Assembly (NCBI RefSeq): GCF_008693105.1
Contig: NZ_VXKK01000001.1
Span: forward strand, 1 to 64,000
Length of the DNA stretch: 64,000 bases
Source: Corynebacterium flavescens
GTDB lineage: Bacteria; Actinomycetota; Actinomycetes; Mycobacteriales; Mycobacteriaceae
Direction: 5' to 3'
Numbering within the stretch: position 1 is the first letter of the stretch; the number at the start of each line of letters is the position of its first letter. Below are positions 55,522 through 64,000 of the stretch, piece by piece. The translations under genes were made by a program, and so were the position numbers. The notes beneath the pieces are model-generated. The model was not told where the DNA came from and did not search any database. It saw nothing but the letters and a program-made list of their open reading frames with translations.

Positions 55522-56367
55522 GGTGCTGTTGCAAAGTCGGGTGGAGGGGCCACGAACGCCCGAGTTTCATTTCTCCATGGATTCTGCGACTCAGCGTTCT
55601 CAGGCCGTCTCGAAGACCCGGCTGACGATCACCGCGTCCGGGTTCGGTTGCCCGTAAGCAAACATCGTCCCCTGACCTTTCCGCAATGAGTGCATCGCCT
55701 CCATCCCCTTCAGCGTCCGATATGCAGATGTCCGGTTCTTAAACGCGCCCTTCGGCCCCAGGATCCTTTTCAGCCGCCCATGATCTCCCTCGAGAACGTT
55801 GTTCAGGTATTTCACCTGACGGTGCTCCACTGTCGGTGGGCAGATGCCTTCTTCCTTGAGCTCGGAGATCGCCTTGGCCAGGGAGGGTGCCTTATCTGTA
55901 TTAATCACCCGCGGGAACCCGGCTGACGCGTTCGACCGCAGGGTCTTGGCCAGGAAACGCTTGGCCGCAGCCACATTCCGTTTTGGTGAGAGATAAAAGT
56001 CCAGGGTCTGCCCACCAGCGGTAATAGCCCGATAGAGGTAGCACCACTTTCCCCCGACCCGGATGTAGGTCTCATCCACCCGCCAGGAACTGGCCTGCCA
56101 GTCAGGAACCTGCCGGTACCACCGAGTGTGCTTATCCAGCTCAGGGGCGTATTTCTGGACCCAGCGGTGAGAATCGTGGTGTGATCGACCGGCACGCCAC
56201 GTTCAGTCATCATCGCTTCGAGATCGCGGTAGCTCACCCCGTAGCGGCAGTGACCTGCGCACTGCCCACAGAATGATGTCACGGGGGAAATGACGACCGG
56301 AGAAGATACCCATGGCTCTGATTATTTCACGTCGATCTTCCTACTGCCCCAACTTTGCAACAGCACC
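55522..56367 (-). mobile_element. IS6-family insertion sequence, copy 2 (broken)
   Basis: An 846-bp relative of copy 1 with terminal repeats GGTGCTGTTGCAAAGTCGGG (left) and the same end on the right at 56367. It is near-identical over much of its length but carries small insertions. Flanking 8-mers (GCCCGTTC and CTTTTTCC) do not match each other or those of copy 1. It cuts a resolvase gene on the left and an AI-2E-type transporter gene on the right. Confidence 0.9.
55600..56313 (-). pseudogene. IS6-family transposase, copy 2, frameshifted
   Basis: The gene begins like copy 1, but one extra base near 56250 and two extra bases near 56168 change the frame twice inside the helix-turn-helix region. 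The catalytic part (DETYIRVGGKW, RVINTDKAPSLA, NNVLEGDHGRLK) is still in one open frame from 56079 but lacks the normal start. The C-terminus is longer than in copy 1 (MFAYGQPNPDAVIVSRVF). It could only be mobilised by copy 1. Confidence 0.88.
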
Positions 56368-56941
56368 CTTTTTCCTACTGCAGGGCAAGCAGATCTGGCG
56401 CTTCCTGTTGAACTTCCTGCCCGCACATTCCCGCCCAGCCACCCATGAGGCCGCCCGCCGCGGCTGGGTGAGCCTGGGATCTTATGCCCGCGCGCAGCTT
56501 GCCGTGGCCGGCATCAACGCCGTCGGCATCGGTGTGGGCGCGTGGGCCCTGGGCCTGCCCCTGATCATCCCCATTACGGTGATCGTGTATCTGATGTCCT
56601 TCATCCCCATCGTCGGCGCCTGGCTATCGGGCTTCGTCGCCGTCCTCATCGCTTTCGTTGATAAGGGTTTCTGGATGGCGGTTGCGATGCTGGTCGTGGT
56701 CATCGTCGTTCATCTGATCGAGGCCAACGTCTTGCATCCCTTCCTCATGGGGCACGCCGTTAGCGTCCACCCCTTGGGTGTGATCGTCGCCGTCGCGGCG
56801 GGCACGTACCTCTTCGGCCTGCCCGGCGCGCTGTTCGCCGTACCGGTCGTAGCCACGCTCAACAGTTCCATCCGCTACCTTGTCGGCCAGGACCCCTTCC
56901 CCGAATTGGGAACGCAGACCACGTCCGACCAGGCGTCCTAG
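56368..56941 (+). pseudogene. AI-2E-family transporter, C-terminal fragment
   Basis: About 190 codons from the IS edge to TAG at 56941. They encode the second half of an AI-2E/TqsA-type membrane protein: SYARAQLAVAGINAVGIGVG, FIPIVGAWLSGFVAVLIAF, HLIEANVLHPFLMGHAVSVH and YLFGLPGALFAVPVVATLN, with four or five helices. The first half is missing and would lie left of the IS, where it is not found. No promoter is visible. Confidence 0.85.
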
Positions 56942-57125
56942 TCCTCGCCTTGCTTGCCGACAGCTACAGCCAATCAGCCAAACGTCACCGTTGACGCCGT
57001 ACGGTGTTTCGCAGGCCATCTTTGACGCGGCAGGCGCGGTGGGCATGCCGAGAAGTGGCGTCGCAAAAGGCTCGGCGCCTCGGTAACTCACATCGATGCG
57101 AAACCGTAGGCGTCGGCAAGCACCG

Positions 57126-58670
57126 TCAGCGCTCGCGTGAGACAAGCTTGCGCCACAAAGACCACAGCACGAGGTCGGCCTCGTGAAAGCTTATCTGGCC
57201 AGACAAGGCCTCGATGCGGTTGCGCACGGTGTTGGCATGCATCCCGAGGCGTTTGGCGGCTTTCGCGACGCTAAAGTTCTCTTCCTCCCAGGTAGCACAC
57301 ACCGCCGCGCCGTCCTTGACCTCACCGATGGCGGCATCGAGACTACCAACCGCATCGCTTAGCGCTTCCTCTCCCAGAAGGGCCGCCGCCTTCTCAATCG
57401 CACCGCAGTCATCAAACCTAACGCTGTGAGCCGACTTCTTCTCCGCGACGATGGCCGCAACACTAGCCTCCCGGCACGCCCGGGGGCCCTGCCCCACCCG
57501 GAGAAACCTCGCTGAGATCCCCACCGGAGCGGGTAGAGCCGCAGTAAGCTGGCTCAGTGCATCCGAGTCGGTGGTCAACACCAGTGTCCGGCCCTTACGG
57601 TAACCAACTAGCAGCGGGATTCCGTAACGAGCGCCGATTCCGGCGATGTCGCTGACGATTTCCGAGCGAAAGGCATCCTTGGCTGTTCCGGCCACCAATA
57701 ATCGCAAATGCGCGCGGCGGGAAAAGCCACGCCCGATGAGCGATCTTTCGAGCTCATCCTTGTCAGAACTTTCCGCGCACAGGCTCGCCAGGAGCACGGA
57801 AGAGTCCGCGAGCTGGGAATGCTCCATGTGCCTGCGGGCGGTGAGCACGCCCAACAGCAGTTCTCGGAGTGCGACGAAGCCGGGGTCCTCCACGTTGGGG
57901 GTGTCCGCAGTCCTCCTTCCGCACACCAACCACCAGGCCTGACCGGTGGCGCGACGGGTGGCGTCGGCAGCGATCAGCTGGGCCGCCACGTTCCACCGAC
58001 CAATCATCATGGAAGGCCTGTCACCGGATTCACCGTGCAGGGCGCGGGCTATGGTGCGCGAAGGAAGCATGCCCGCACTGGCCAGGACGTGCCCATCAAG
58101 ATCTAAAAGGAGGAGAGCATCTCCGGACAGCGAGGCATAGCTCGCCAATAGCGCGGACTCGGGAGACTGGCTCATGAGAGCCTGGCTGAGGTGGGCGATG
58201 GTTTGGAGCTTTCGCCATGCCTGGTGATGAGGCTGACGCCGAAGCAGCTGGTCGACGGCAGCACGAACGTCCAGCCGGGTCATTCCCCCGGTGGCCAGAA
58301 GCAGGGTAGCCGGGGCGCTTGCTGCGGCTTCCACCGCCGCAGTTGTTACTGCCGCTAGCGTCGGCGCAGCCTGCGTGGGCGGCACGGTCGGCACTGTCGA
58401 TCCGTCCGAATCGGCGGTTGTGGCAAGCGTTTCGCCTTCCACGAAGACGAGGCCTGCCGCGGTGGTGAGCCTGCGCGCTGCCTCCAGTGGACGCGCCGTG
58501 CGGGAGGGAAAGACCAGCCAATCCTCACCCGCCCCGTCTTCCTCTGCGCAAAGACCTTGAAACTCGCCGCTGCCCTTGATGGTGCCCACCAACTTCAGCC
58601 GTGGCTCAACGAGGAGGAGGTCGGAGATCCTTAGCCGTGCGGGGGTGGGGGTGGTCGCCGAGGTCGCCAT
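57126..58670 (-). CDS. CdaR/PucR-type transcriptional regulator
   Basis: A 514-residue regulator. The N-terminal half has a PucR-like sensor region, and the C-terminal helix-turn-helix (HANTVRNRIEALSGQ, after VAKAAKRLGM) is typical of the PucR/CdaR group. It reads divergently from hyuA, with 189 bp between the starts. Such regulators often activate an adjacent catabolic operon, so control of hyuAB is likely. Two direct copies of TTGGCAT (58682-58688 and 58694-58700) in the gap could be the binding site. Confidence 0.85.
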   Translation of the reverse strand: MATSATTPTPARLRISDLLLVEPRLKLVGTIKGSGEFQGLCAEEDGAGEDWLVFPSRTARPLEAARRLTTAAGLVFVEGETLATTADSDGSTVPTVPPTQAAPTLAAVTTAAVEAAASAPATLLLATGGMTRLDVRAAVDQLLRRQPHHQAWRKLQTIAHLSQALMSQSPESALLASYASLSGDALLLLDLDGHVLASAGMLPSRTIARALHGESGDRPSMMIGRWNVAAQLIAADATRRATGQAWWLVCGRRTADTPNVEDPGFVALRELLLGVLTARRHMEHSQLADSSVLLASLCAESSDKDELERSLIGRGFSRRAHLRLLVAGTAKDAFRSEIVSDIAGIGARYGIPLLVGYRKGRTLVLTTDSDALSQLTAALPAPVGISARFLRVGQGPRACREASVAAIVAEKKSAHSVRFDDCGAIEKAAALLGEEALSDAVGSLDAAIGEVKDGAAVCATWEEENFSVAKAAKRLGMHANTVRNRIEALSGQISFHEADLVLWSLWRKLVSRER

Positions 58671-58859
58671 TTGTCACCTACTTGGCATCGCGATTGGCAT
58701 TTCTTGGTGGAGATTTTAATGGGCATAACCACCTATTTTGTAATTCTGCTGAATTTTTTGTCTCCCATTTGGAGATATTTACATTGCCACCTTTGCCGCC
58801 AACCCGCAATACTCCTCAATACCGATTATTTGACAGGTATTTCCGAAAGAGAGGACCCC
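58671..58859. promoter_or_regulatory. Divergent promoter between the CdaR-type gene and hyuA
   Basis: A 189-bp AT-rich gap. Direct repeats TTGGCAT at 58682-58688 and 58694-58700 start 12 bp apart, close to one helical turn, and TTGACAG (58830-58836) could be a -35 element for hyuA. Binding by the CdaR-type protein is an inference from position. Confidence 0.4.
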
Positions 58860-60968
58860 ATGAGCACCAACAAACCCTTCCGCGTCTCCGTCGATGTCGG
58901 CGGAACCTTCACGGACGTGGCCATCGTCAATACGCTCACGCACGAGCTATCTGTGGCAAAGGTGCCGTCCACACCGGCCGACCCCATGATCGCGGTGATG
59001 GACGGCCTGCGCCAGGGAAACGTCGAGCTGTCCCAGGTCGAGGTCTTCTCGCACGGAACAACCGTTGCCACCAATGCGCTCATCCAGCGACGGTTTCCCG
59101 CCGCCGCGCTGGTGACCACCAAGGGCTTCCGAGACGTGCTGGAGATTCGCGACGGCACCAAGGATGAGCTGTGGGATGCCTACAAAGACGTCGCGGATCC
59201 CTACATTCGCCGCCGTGACCGCTACGAGGTGGAAGAACGCGTCGACTTCGATGGCACCGAGATCACCCCGCTAAATGAGGAGGAAGCCCGCCATGTAGCA
59301 CGCATCCTCAAACGTAAGGGAATCGAGACGGTCGCCATCTGCTTCATCAACTCACACGCCAATGCAGCCCATGAGGCGCGGATGTACGAGATCCTGCGCG
59401 AAGAGCTTCCCGACGCGGCCATCTCCACCTCTTCGGAGATTCTGCCGGAAATCTTCGAGCACGATCGCTTCTCCACTACCGTCTCAAACGCGGTGCTGGC
59501 ACCGCTGGTTACCGGCTATGTCAACCGTCTGTCCCGACAGCTAGCCGAGGGCGGATACGAAGGAGACCTGCTCATGCTGCATTCCGGCGGTGGCTCCATG
59601 ACCCCGCAGATGGTGTCCAAGTACCCCGTCCGACTCGCGGCCTCCGGCATCGCTGCGGGCGCAATCGCCGTCCAAGACATCGCCACCCGTTGTGGCTACC
59701 CCAACGCCATCGGCCTCGAGATGGGCGGCACCTCCACCGACATTTCGCTGGTCTACGGTGGTGACATCCGCATCACCAAACAATGGCAGGTCGAATACGG
59801 CTTCCCCATCTGTTTCCCCTCCATCGAAGTGGGGACGATCGGTGCCGGTGGCGGCTCGCTGGCATGGATCGACGAAGCGGGGTCGTTGCGCAACGGACCA
59901 CAATCCGCGGGCGCAGATCCGGGTCCGGTCTGCTACGAACGCGGTGGCACGGAAGCCACCAACACCGACGCAAACGTGACCCTGGGCCGCCTCGGCACCG
60001 AGCTGATCGGCGGTGCCCTCAAGCTCAACAAGTCCGCTGCCGAGGAGGCAGTGCGCAAGACCGTAGCCGATCCCCTGGGTCTCGGTATTGAGACCGCCGC
60101 CGAAGACATCATTAAGGTGGCAAACGCGAACATGGCCGATGCTGTCCGCGTCCTGTCGATCCGGCGCGGCTACGACCCGCGCGACTTCGTCCTGGTCGTC
60201 GGTGGCGGCGCAGGAGCCCTCCACGGTGCAGAGGTCGCCCGTGACCTATCCATCCCCACCGTCGTCGTGCCACCACACCCGGGCGTGACCTCTGCCCAGG
60301 GCTGCCTGCTCGTGGACATCCGCCACGATATCTCCCAGATGTATCAGTCCCCGGTCAGCTCGGTGGACAAGGACGACCTGCGCAAGGCCTACGAGTTGCT
60401 CAAGGCCGAAGGGCGTGAGCGCCTAGCCAAGGAACACGTCCCGACCGAACGCATGAAGTTCAAGCGCACGGCATCCATGCGCTATCGCGGCCAGTGGCGC
60501 TCCTTGACCGTGGAACTGCCTGAATCCGGCTCACCACTCGAGGACGCCGTCGCTTTGTTCCACGACGAACACGAGCGCGAGTACTCCTTCGCCGACCGCG
60601 ACGGTGAGGTCGAGTTCTACCAGATTGGCATCGTCGCCATCGGCGAGTTAGACAGCCCGCCGTTTGCCCACTTTGAGGTGGTCGAGCACGAGGCCAGCAC
60701 GCCCGCAACCTACCGTGACGTCTACTTCTCCGCAGGCGGTGGCTGGGCGAAGGTGCCCGTGTACCAGCGCACCGAGCTCGCCCCGGGCGCCACGTTGGTG
60801 GGCCCGGCGATCATCGACCAGCTAGATGCCACCACCGTCATCCCGCCGGGAGACGTCGCAGTGATCGACGAGTGGGCCAACATCCGAATCCATATCGGGC
60901 TGGCCGACACCAAGGATGAACTCCACTCCTTTGCCCACAACCTTCAATCCGCAGGCGTCAACGCCTAA
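58860..60968 (+). CDS. hyuA: Hydantoinase/oxoprolinase subunit A (HyuA)
   Basis: A 702-residue ATP-dependent ring-opening enzyme subunit. The ASKHA-type ATP site begins RVSVDVGGTFTDVAIVN; SHGTTVATNALIQRR, EMGGTSTDISLVYGG, GTIGAGGGSLAWID and VVGGGAGALHGAEVA follow. ATG 58860 is preceded by GAGAGGA. Family members hydrolyse hydantoins or 5-oxoproline, or form part of acetone carboxylase-type enzymes, together with subunit B. Neither the substrate nor a linked transporter is visible. Confidence 0.9.
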   Translation: MSTNKPFRVSVDVGGTFTDVAIVNTLTHELSVAKVPSTPADPMIAVMDGLRQGNVELSQVEVFSHGTTVATNALIQRRFPAAALVTTKGFRDVLEIRDGTKDELWDAYKDVADPYIRRRDRYEVEERVDFDGTEITPLNEEEARHVARILKRKGIETVAICFINSHANAAHEARMYEILREELPDAAISTSSEILPEIFEHDRFSTTVSNAVLAPLVTGYVNRLSRQLAEGGYEGDLLMLHSGGGSMTPQMVSKYPVRLAASGIAAGAIAVQDIATRCGYPNAIGLEMGGTSTDISLVYGGDIRITKQWQVEYGFPICFPSIEVGTIGAGGGSLAWIDEAGSLRNGPQSAGADPGPVCYERGGTEATNTDANVTLGRLGTELIGGALKLNKSAAEEAVRKTVADPLGLGIETAAEDIIKVANANMADAVRVLSIRRGYDPRDFVLVVGGGAGALHGAEVARDLSIPTVVVPPHPGVTSAQGCLLVDIRHDISQMYQSPVSSVDKDDLRKAYELLKAEGRERLAKEHVPTERMKFKRTASMRYRGQWRSLTVELPESGSPLEDAVALFHDEHEREYSFADRDGEVEFYQIGIVAIGELDSPPFAHFEVVEHEASTPATYRDVYFSAGGGWAKVPVYQRTELAPGATLVGPAIIDQLDATTVIPPGDVAVIDEWANIRIHIGLADTKDELHSFAHNLQSAGVNA

Positions 60969-60988
60969 GTCAAGAAAGAGAAAAGACC

Positions 60989-63007
60989 ATGGCTGCAGCT
61001 ACCTCCATTGGCAATCAGCGCCGCACCCTCGATCCGGTGACCTTCGAGGTCCTCAAGAACGCCTTCGCCACCTCGGTGAACCTCATGTCCGAGCAGATTC
61101 TGCGCACCTGCTATTCCTTTGTCATCTACTCCCGTGACTTTTCCTCGGCGCTGTGCGACGCCGAGGGAAACACCGTAATGCAAGGAGATGAGGACATCGC
61201 AGTCCACGTGGGCACCCTGCACTTCCAATGCCAGGCTGTTCTCAAGCAATTCGGCGAAGATATCCACGAGGGCGACGTCTTCGCCATCAACGATCCATAC
61301 CAGGGCGGCACTCACATGAATGACGTGTCCTTCCTGCGCCCCATCTTCTATGACGGCCAACTTTTAGCTTTCGCACAAAACAAAGGCCACTGGGCCGATG
61401 CTGGCGGCTCGGTGCCGGGTTCTTTCGATGTCTCCGCGACAAATTACTACACCGAGGGTCTGCGCATCACCCCGGTCCGCATCTGGTCCAGGGGCATCTT
61501 CCTCGAGGACGTGGCCAAGCTCCTGGCCCATAACACCCGCAGCCCCGAAATTGTCCTGGGCGATCTCAAGGCGCAGGCCGAGGCCACGGCCGTATGCGAG
61601 CGAGAGATCCTACGCCTCGTCGACAAGTATGGTGTGGGTACCGTGCGCACCGCACTGCGAGAGGTCCAGGACTACGTGGAAGACATCGTCACCGCCCGCG
61701 TCCTCGAGCTTCCCGACGGCGAATGGTCAACGGTGGACTACCTCGACCTCGACCCCGCCAAGGAGGAGGGCCTCGTCCCCATCAAGGTGACCATGCGCAT
61801 CGACAAGGGGCGCCTGTCCTACTCTTTGAAGGGCTCGGCCCCCGCGGTGGCCAGCTTCCTCAACGCCGGCTATGGCTCGGCCTTCTCCGGCATTGTCGCA
61901 GGAACCAAGACCTTCTTCCCTGACGTCCCCCTTAACTCCGGGCTGTATCGCGCTATGGATGTCGACTTAGGCCCAGAAGGCACCGTGGTCAACGCGGGAC
62001 TCCCACACGCGGTGACCGGATTCTGCTCGGGCCCTTACGAGAAAATCATGAACGCCGTCTTCGAGCTGTGGTCCCAGCTGATGGAAGAGCGCGCCATGGC
62101 CTGCGCTTTCAACCTGGAATACCTGCTCATCGGCGGGTATGACACCCGCGCTGTAGCTGAGGTGGGCAGCAAGGGCGACTTCTTCATGTGGTACGACTGG
62201 ATGGCTGGCGGTTGGGGCGGCCGTGTCGACCGCGACGGTGCCTCCGCAACCGCACCTGTATTCGGCCCGGGCCTGGCCGTGCAGCCTATTGAGGGTCAGG
62301 AACGCTTGTCCCCCGTGCTCACCAGCCACCATTCACTGGTCACCGACTCCGGTGGCCCAGGCAAGTTCCGCGGCGGCGTGGGAGTGTCCAAGGGCGGGGT
62401 GCTTACCGACGCGAGCGAGACCGTCATGAGCTACTGCTGCGACCGCGCCCGCTCAGTTACCTGGGGCATCGAGGGCGGCCTGCCCTCCATTCCCCAAGGT
62501 GTCTGGCTCAACAGGGGAACCCCGGATGAGAAGTTCCTCGGCGCTTTGTTCTCCAACGTTCCAGTCGGCCCAGGCGATACCTTCGAGCGCCCCTCCGCGG
62601 GCGGCGGTGGATTCGGCGATCCCCTCGAGCGCGACCCCGAGGCGGTCCTCGAGGACGTGATCGACGGCTACGTCTCCATCGATCGCGCTGCCAAGGACTA
62701 CGGCGTCATCATCAAGGCCATCGATCCCGAGATCGACCAGTACTTCCTCGACACCGACGGAACCGAGTCCCTGCGCGCGATCCAGCGCGCCACTCGCATG
62801 GACAAGCTCAACGAGGATCCAGCCTCGGTTGCCGAGCGCTACCTCGCTGGTGAGCTTGACCAGCTCGACCTCGTGCGCCACTATGGCGTCATCTTGGACT
62901 GGGCCACCGGCGAACTCCTTCCCACGACCACCCAGCAGTACCGCGAGCAGATGGCAAAGCGCAGCTCCGCGCACTGGGTGTCAGCCTCCGATGCGGGGTC
63001 TTGGTAG
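60989..63007 (+). CDS. hyuB: Hydantoinase/oxoprolinase subunit B (HyuB)
   Basis: A 672-residue partner of HyuA. The blocks are LDPVTFEVLKNAFATSVNLM, HVGTLHFQCQAVLKQFGEDI, the GDVFAINDPYQGGTHMNDV segment, DSGGPGKFRGGVGVSKGG and PSAGGGGFGDPLERDPEAV, all typical of the hydantoinase B/oxoprolinase family. It is 20 bp after hyuA and lacks a strong Shine-Dalgarno. Its last 127 bp overlap a resolvase gene on the other strand, although its reading frame looks complete. Confidence 0.9.
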   Translation: MAAATSIGNQRRTLDPVTFEVLKNAFATSVNLMSEQILRTCYSFVIYSRDFSSALCDAEGNTVMQGDEDIAVHVGTLHFQCQAVLKQFGEDIHEGDVFAINDPYQGGTHMNDVSFLRPIFYDGQLLAFAQNKGHWADAGGSVPGSFDVSATNYYTEGLRITPVRIWSRGIFLEDVAKLLAHNTRSPEIVLGDLKAQAEATAVCEREILRLVDKYGVGTVRTALREVQDYVEDIVTARVLELPDGEWSTVDYLDLDPAKEEGLVPIKVTMRIDKGRLSYSLKGSAPAVASFLNAGYGSAFSGIVAGTKTFFPDVPLNSGLYRAMDVDLGPEGTVVNAGLPHAVTGFCSGPYEKIMNAVFELWSQLMEERAMACAFNLEYLLIGGYDTRAVAEVGSKGDFFMWYDWMAGGWGGRVDRDGASATAPVFGPGLAVQPIEGQERLSPVLTSHHSLVTDSGGPGKFRGGVGVSKGGVLTDASETVMSYCCDRARSVTWGIEGGLPSIPQGVWLNRGTPDEKFLGALFSNVPVGPGDTFERPSAGGGGFGDPLERDPEAVLEDVIDGYVSIDRAAKDYGVIIKAIDPEIDQYFLDTDGTESLRAIQRATRMDKLNEDPASVAERYLAGELDQLDLVRHYGVILDWATGELLPTTTQQYREQMAKRSSAHWVSASDAGSW

Positions 63008-63630
63008 TAATGGGGACGGATTGAGCGATAAGCCTGCATAGGCCCTTTGTCGGTGGGGCGCCGTCCGATGCTTTCTTTGTTGAGGTGGCCGTAGATCGTG
63101 GAGCGCGGGATCTGGAGCAGGTCGGCGATCCGCTGGACGGTGTGATTCCCCGCATCGTAGAGCTGCTGGGCGTGGCGGGCCTGGTCGGGCGTCAGCTTCG
63201 GGCGTCTTCCCCCTGTTCGTCCGCGGGCGCGGGCAGCGGCGAGCCCATCGCGAGTATTTGCGACGATGAGCTCTCGTTGAAGTTCGGCAAGGACGGAGAG
63301 CATCCCGAACATCGCGCGCCCTTCCATGGTCGTGGTGTCGATGCCCTGCTCAAGAACGACCAGCCCCACGCCCCGTTCTCGTAAGTCCGCACCGAGCGTG
63401 ACCAGATGGAGCACCGAACGCCCGAGCCTGTCCAGTCGAGTAATGACAAGCTGGTCGCCATCTCGGTTGGCAGAGGCAAGGGCCTTATCGAGCTCGGGCC
63501 GGCTGGCTTTGGCGCCGCTGGCATGGTCGATGTAGATATTGTCCGGGGTGACCCCCGCACGCATGAGGGCGTCTACCTGATGGTCCGGGTTCTGGTCTGC
63601 GGTGGAAACACGTCCGTATCCGATCAACAT
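62881..63630 (-). CDS. Tn3-type resolvase with extended C-terminus
   Basis: A 249-residue serine recombinase. The catalytic domain opens MLIGYGRVSTADQNPDHQ with the active-site serine in RVST; VITRLDRLGRSVLHLVTL and ERGVGLVVLEQGIDTTTMEG follow, then the helix-turn-helix HTVQRIADLLQIPRSTIYGH. A normal resolvase ends about there (near 185-195 residues). Here the frame runs on for about 55 residues, mostly antisense to the end of hyuB, which suggests that the original stop was lost at the transposon edge. No transposase gene is next to it in the window. The start ATG 63630 lies 4 nt from a TATTCT that could be its -10. Confidence 0.87.
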   Translation of the reverse strand: MLIGYGRVSTADQNPDHQVDALMRAGVTPDNIYIDHASGAKASRPELDKALASANRDGDQLVITRLDRLGRSVLHLVTLGADLRERGVGLVVLEQGIDTTTMEGRAMFGMLSVLAELQRELIVANTRDGLAAARARGRTGGRRPKLTPDQARHAQQLYDAGNHTVQRIADLLQIPRSTIYGHLNKESIGRRPTDKGPMQAYRSIRPHYYQDPASEADTQCAELRFAICSRYCWVVVGRSSPVAQSKMTP

Positions 63631-63755
63631 ATGTCGAGAATACAGTGCGGGAAAGGATTGTCGACGTTGAATCTCGGCACGAGTTATCGACACCAAATTC
63701 GCGGCGTGTCGTCATCAAGGACCTGTGTCGGCAAACGACCGTTTCTCGACATGCT
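63631..63755. promoter_or_regulatory. Candidate resolution site (res)
   Basis: Half-sites of the TGTCG/CGACA type recur upstream of the resolvase start: TGTCGA at 63632, TGTCGAC at 63659, the pair CGACAC...GTGTCG (about 63688-63710) and TGTCGG...TCGACA (about 63725-63751). Tn3-type res sites have three such imperfect dyads and lie beside the resolvase promoter, as here. Confidence 0.5.
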
Positions 63756-64000
63756 ACGTCCGGCCGCAGTGTATCCCGGTTAGCACCCGCATCACCGGGC
63801 ATTTTCCCGGGCACCGGGTATACAGGAATGCGCCCCCCTGCGGAAACACGCTGTCATTTCCCTAAGCCGACTGCACTGACTGTCCGAAGTCCTCTGCACT
63901 ACGATTTCGCGTCCGCAAGGGGACCAGCTTGCGGGACAGCTTCAATCGACAGTCTAAACGGAGCCCGCCACTGAACACTTGCCATGGAACACTTGCCATG
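63756..64000. other. Right edge, no gene seen
   Basis: No ribosome binding site or recognisable product is found. The sequence may be the rest of the mobile element that carries the resolvase. The end carries a duplicated ATGGAACACTTGCCATG-like text (63981-64000), probably only a short local repeat. Confidence 0.35.

Noticed and set aside
63012-63049. GGGGAC... stretch that could be a 38-bp Tn3-family terminal repeat
   Set aside because: It begins with GGGG as Tn3 ends do, but no matching inverted copy is visible in the window, so the call cannot be supported.

Overview
The window reads as chromosomal DNA of a Corynebacterium-like actinobacterium. The strongest markers are the conserved actinobacterial morphogenesis block fhaA-fhaB-pstP-rodA-pbpA-pknA-pknB-crgA next to ppiA and a rhomboid protease, a tRNA-Leu beside fhaA, a metF-metE pair, and a 16-bp motif that fits the corynebacterial McbR operator pattern (TAGAC-N6-GTCTA). 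Several genes look leaderless: a -10 hexamer sits 6-7 nt before the start codon, which is common in this group. All identifications come from reading motifs and gene order; no database search was run.

Layout. 1-3.6 kb is a decayed strip: an HNH/DUF222 (13E12-type) endonuclease gene, a HigB-like toxin remnant, a HigA-ImmA/IrrE fusion pseudogene and an alcohol dehydrogenase with an internal deletion. 3.7-7.1 kb holds the trio circularly permuted ATP-grasp / alpha-E / transglutaminase, followed by a MarR regulator and a 3-methyladenine glycosylase. 8.3-10.15 kb is thiC with a TPP riboswitch. 10.2-14.1 kb is a GNAT gene and a heterodimeric ABC exporter with complementary degenerate ATPase sites. 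14.2-16.4 kb carries small, membrane and secreted proteins. 16.7-19.9 kb is metF and a frameshifted metE. 20-25 kb holds a HAD hydrolase, ppiA, rhomboid, a cluster of DnaA-box sequences, a PAP2 phosphatase, a PAP2-lipid kinase fusion and crgA. 25.1-34.1 kb is the Ser/Thr kinase and peptidoglycan elongation operon. 34.3-38.6 kb is tRNA-Leu and a second TPP riboswitch driving thiE-thiO-thiS-thiG-thiF. 38.6-41 kb holds a BASS-type transporter and CorA. 41-44.4 kb is an amino-acid ABC importer behind an McbR-like operator. 44.5-48.3 kb includes an S66 peptidase and a coupled MerR-HEAT / HEAT pair. 48.4-50.3 kb is an ABC-F gene behind a leader-peptide attenuator.

From about 50.3 kb the sequence becomes accessory: two IS6-family copies, one intact and one broken and neither with a target duplication, enclose a two-gene operon of unknown function (a DUF5677-like protein and a protein with a HEPN-type R-X4-H motif), a lipoprotein and a resolvase tail. 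Beyond the second IS lie a truncated AI-2E-type transporter, a CdaR/PucR-type regulator, hyuA-hyuB (hydantoinase/oxoprolinase) and a Tn3-type resolvase with a candidate res site.

How the genes work together. Two TPP riboswitches tie pyrimidine synthesis (thiC) and thiazole synthesis/coupling (thiE-O-S-G-F) to one metabolite. The kinases PknA/PknB, the phosphatase PstP and the FHA proteins signal onto the RodA-PbpA wall machinery and CrgA. The McbR-like site suggests the ABC importer belongs to the sulfur-amino-acid regulon, while metE, the B12-independent methionine synthase of the same pathway, appears broken. The best candidates for undescribed biology are the IS-flanked two-gene operon, the ABC-F attenuator with an 8-residue leader peptide, the DnaA-box cluster at 22 kb and the MerR-HEAT/HEAT pair.
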